Shown: positions 12,404 through 12,455 of the stretch, in pieces
How positions within the stretch are numbered: position 1 is the stretch's first letter
Layout: every line of letters starts with the position of its first letter
Assembly (NCBI GenBank): GCA_900549185.1
Contig: URNM01000054.1
Span: forward strand, 1-12,455
DNA from: an uncultured Collinsella sp.
Lineage (GTDB): Bacteria; Actinomycetota; Coriobacteriia; Coriobacteriales; Coriobacteriaceae
Reading direction: 5' to 3'
Length of the DNA: 12,455 nucleotides
Program-made: the position numbers and the translations under genes
The notes under the pieces: generated by a model
Told to the model about the DNA's origin: nothing
Databases searched by the model: none
The model's input: the letters and a program-made list of their open reading frames with translations, nothing else

Positions 12404-12455
12404 CTGTCTCTTATACACATCTGACGCTGCCGACGACTAGTCGAGCGTAGATCTC
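12404..12455 (+). other. Illumina Nextera (Tn5) adapter contamination
   Basis: The 19-bp Tn5 mosaic end CTGTCTCTTATACACATCT (12404-12422) is followed by GACGCTGCCGACGA (12423-12436), the Nextera read-1 adapter. Next come an 8-base index CTAGTCGA (12437-12444, reverse complement TCGACTAG) and GCGTAGATCTC (12445-12455), the P5 flank with one mismatch (C at 12446 for T). This is library-construction sequence assembled onto the contig end, not biology. Confidence 0.98.

Noticed and set aside
12190..12420. Complete 76-codon minus-strand ORF starting MCIRDR
   Set aside because: The start codon and first residues come from the Nextera mosaic end; only 12190-12403 is genomic, and it is a gene fragment.
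1..12455. CRISPR arrays, tRNA or rRNA genes, insertion sequences, integrase or phage genes
   Set aside because: None seen: no regular spaced repeats, no tRNA-like cloverleaf, no transposase or integrase motifs in any reading frame.

Overview
The window is about 12.5 kb of GC-rich bacterial DNA. It looks like a chromosomal contig from a gut actinobacterium of the class Coriobacteriia, with Collinsella or a close relative the best guess. I infer this from gene content and protein style: an Nramp-related transporter of the kind known from Eggerthella, a coriobacterial-type membrane-anchored NodB-fold protein, and paired YtxH and PRC-barrel genes. No rRNA or other marker fixes the genus. All genes run on the minus strand except one acyltransferase at 3658-5874. 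The right end is not genomic: from 12404 onward it is Illumina Nextera adapter, including an i5 index.

Left part (1-3471, minus): a strong REP-like hairpin at 68-118, a DUF4867 (cupin-like) gene, luxS with a textbook terminator, then a two-gene operon reading ribokinase to nucleoside hydrolase. The hydrolase releases ribose from nucleosides and the kinase makes ribose-5-phosphate, so the pair is a compact nucleoside-salvage unit. Its promoter overlaps a clean palindrome. A very long imperfect hairpin (1424-1495) fills the gap between the hydrolase stop and luxS, with a plausible luxS -10 close to its tip.

Middle (3658-5874, plus): one large OatA-type protein, an AT3 membrane acyltransferase fused to an extracellular SGNH domain through a calcium-binding-like Asp-rich linker. 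It probably O-acetylates cell-wall glycan.

Magnesium locus (5986-9315, minus): an MgtE-like protein (PRC barrels, MgtE_N, two CBS domains, five membrane segments, but no recognisable MgtE pore motif) sits 8 bp upstream of an Nramp-family transporter. The transporter's metal-site residues differ from classical Mn/Fe Nramps and resemble the NRMT magnesium branch. The roughly 200-nt leader of this operon has an extended -10 promoter. It can fold into a compact three-way junction that competes with a downstream hairpin, and it carries a 10-codon upstream ORF overlapping the TTG start. This leader plus the sensor-like/transporter pair is the most interesting system in the window.

Right part (9430-12403, minus): a membrane-anchored polysaccharide-deacetylase-fold protein that has lost its catalytic and metal-binding histidines, then a PRC-barrel gene translationally coupled to a YtxH-type small membrane protein, then the C-terminal end of an unassigned gene cut off by the adapter. 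A second, different REP-like hairpin (9393-9432) contains the stop codon of the deacetylase-fold gene.
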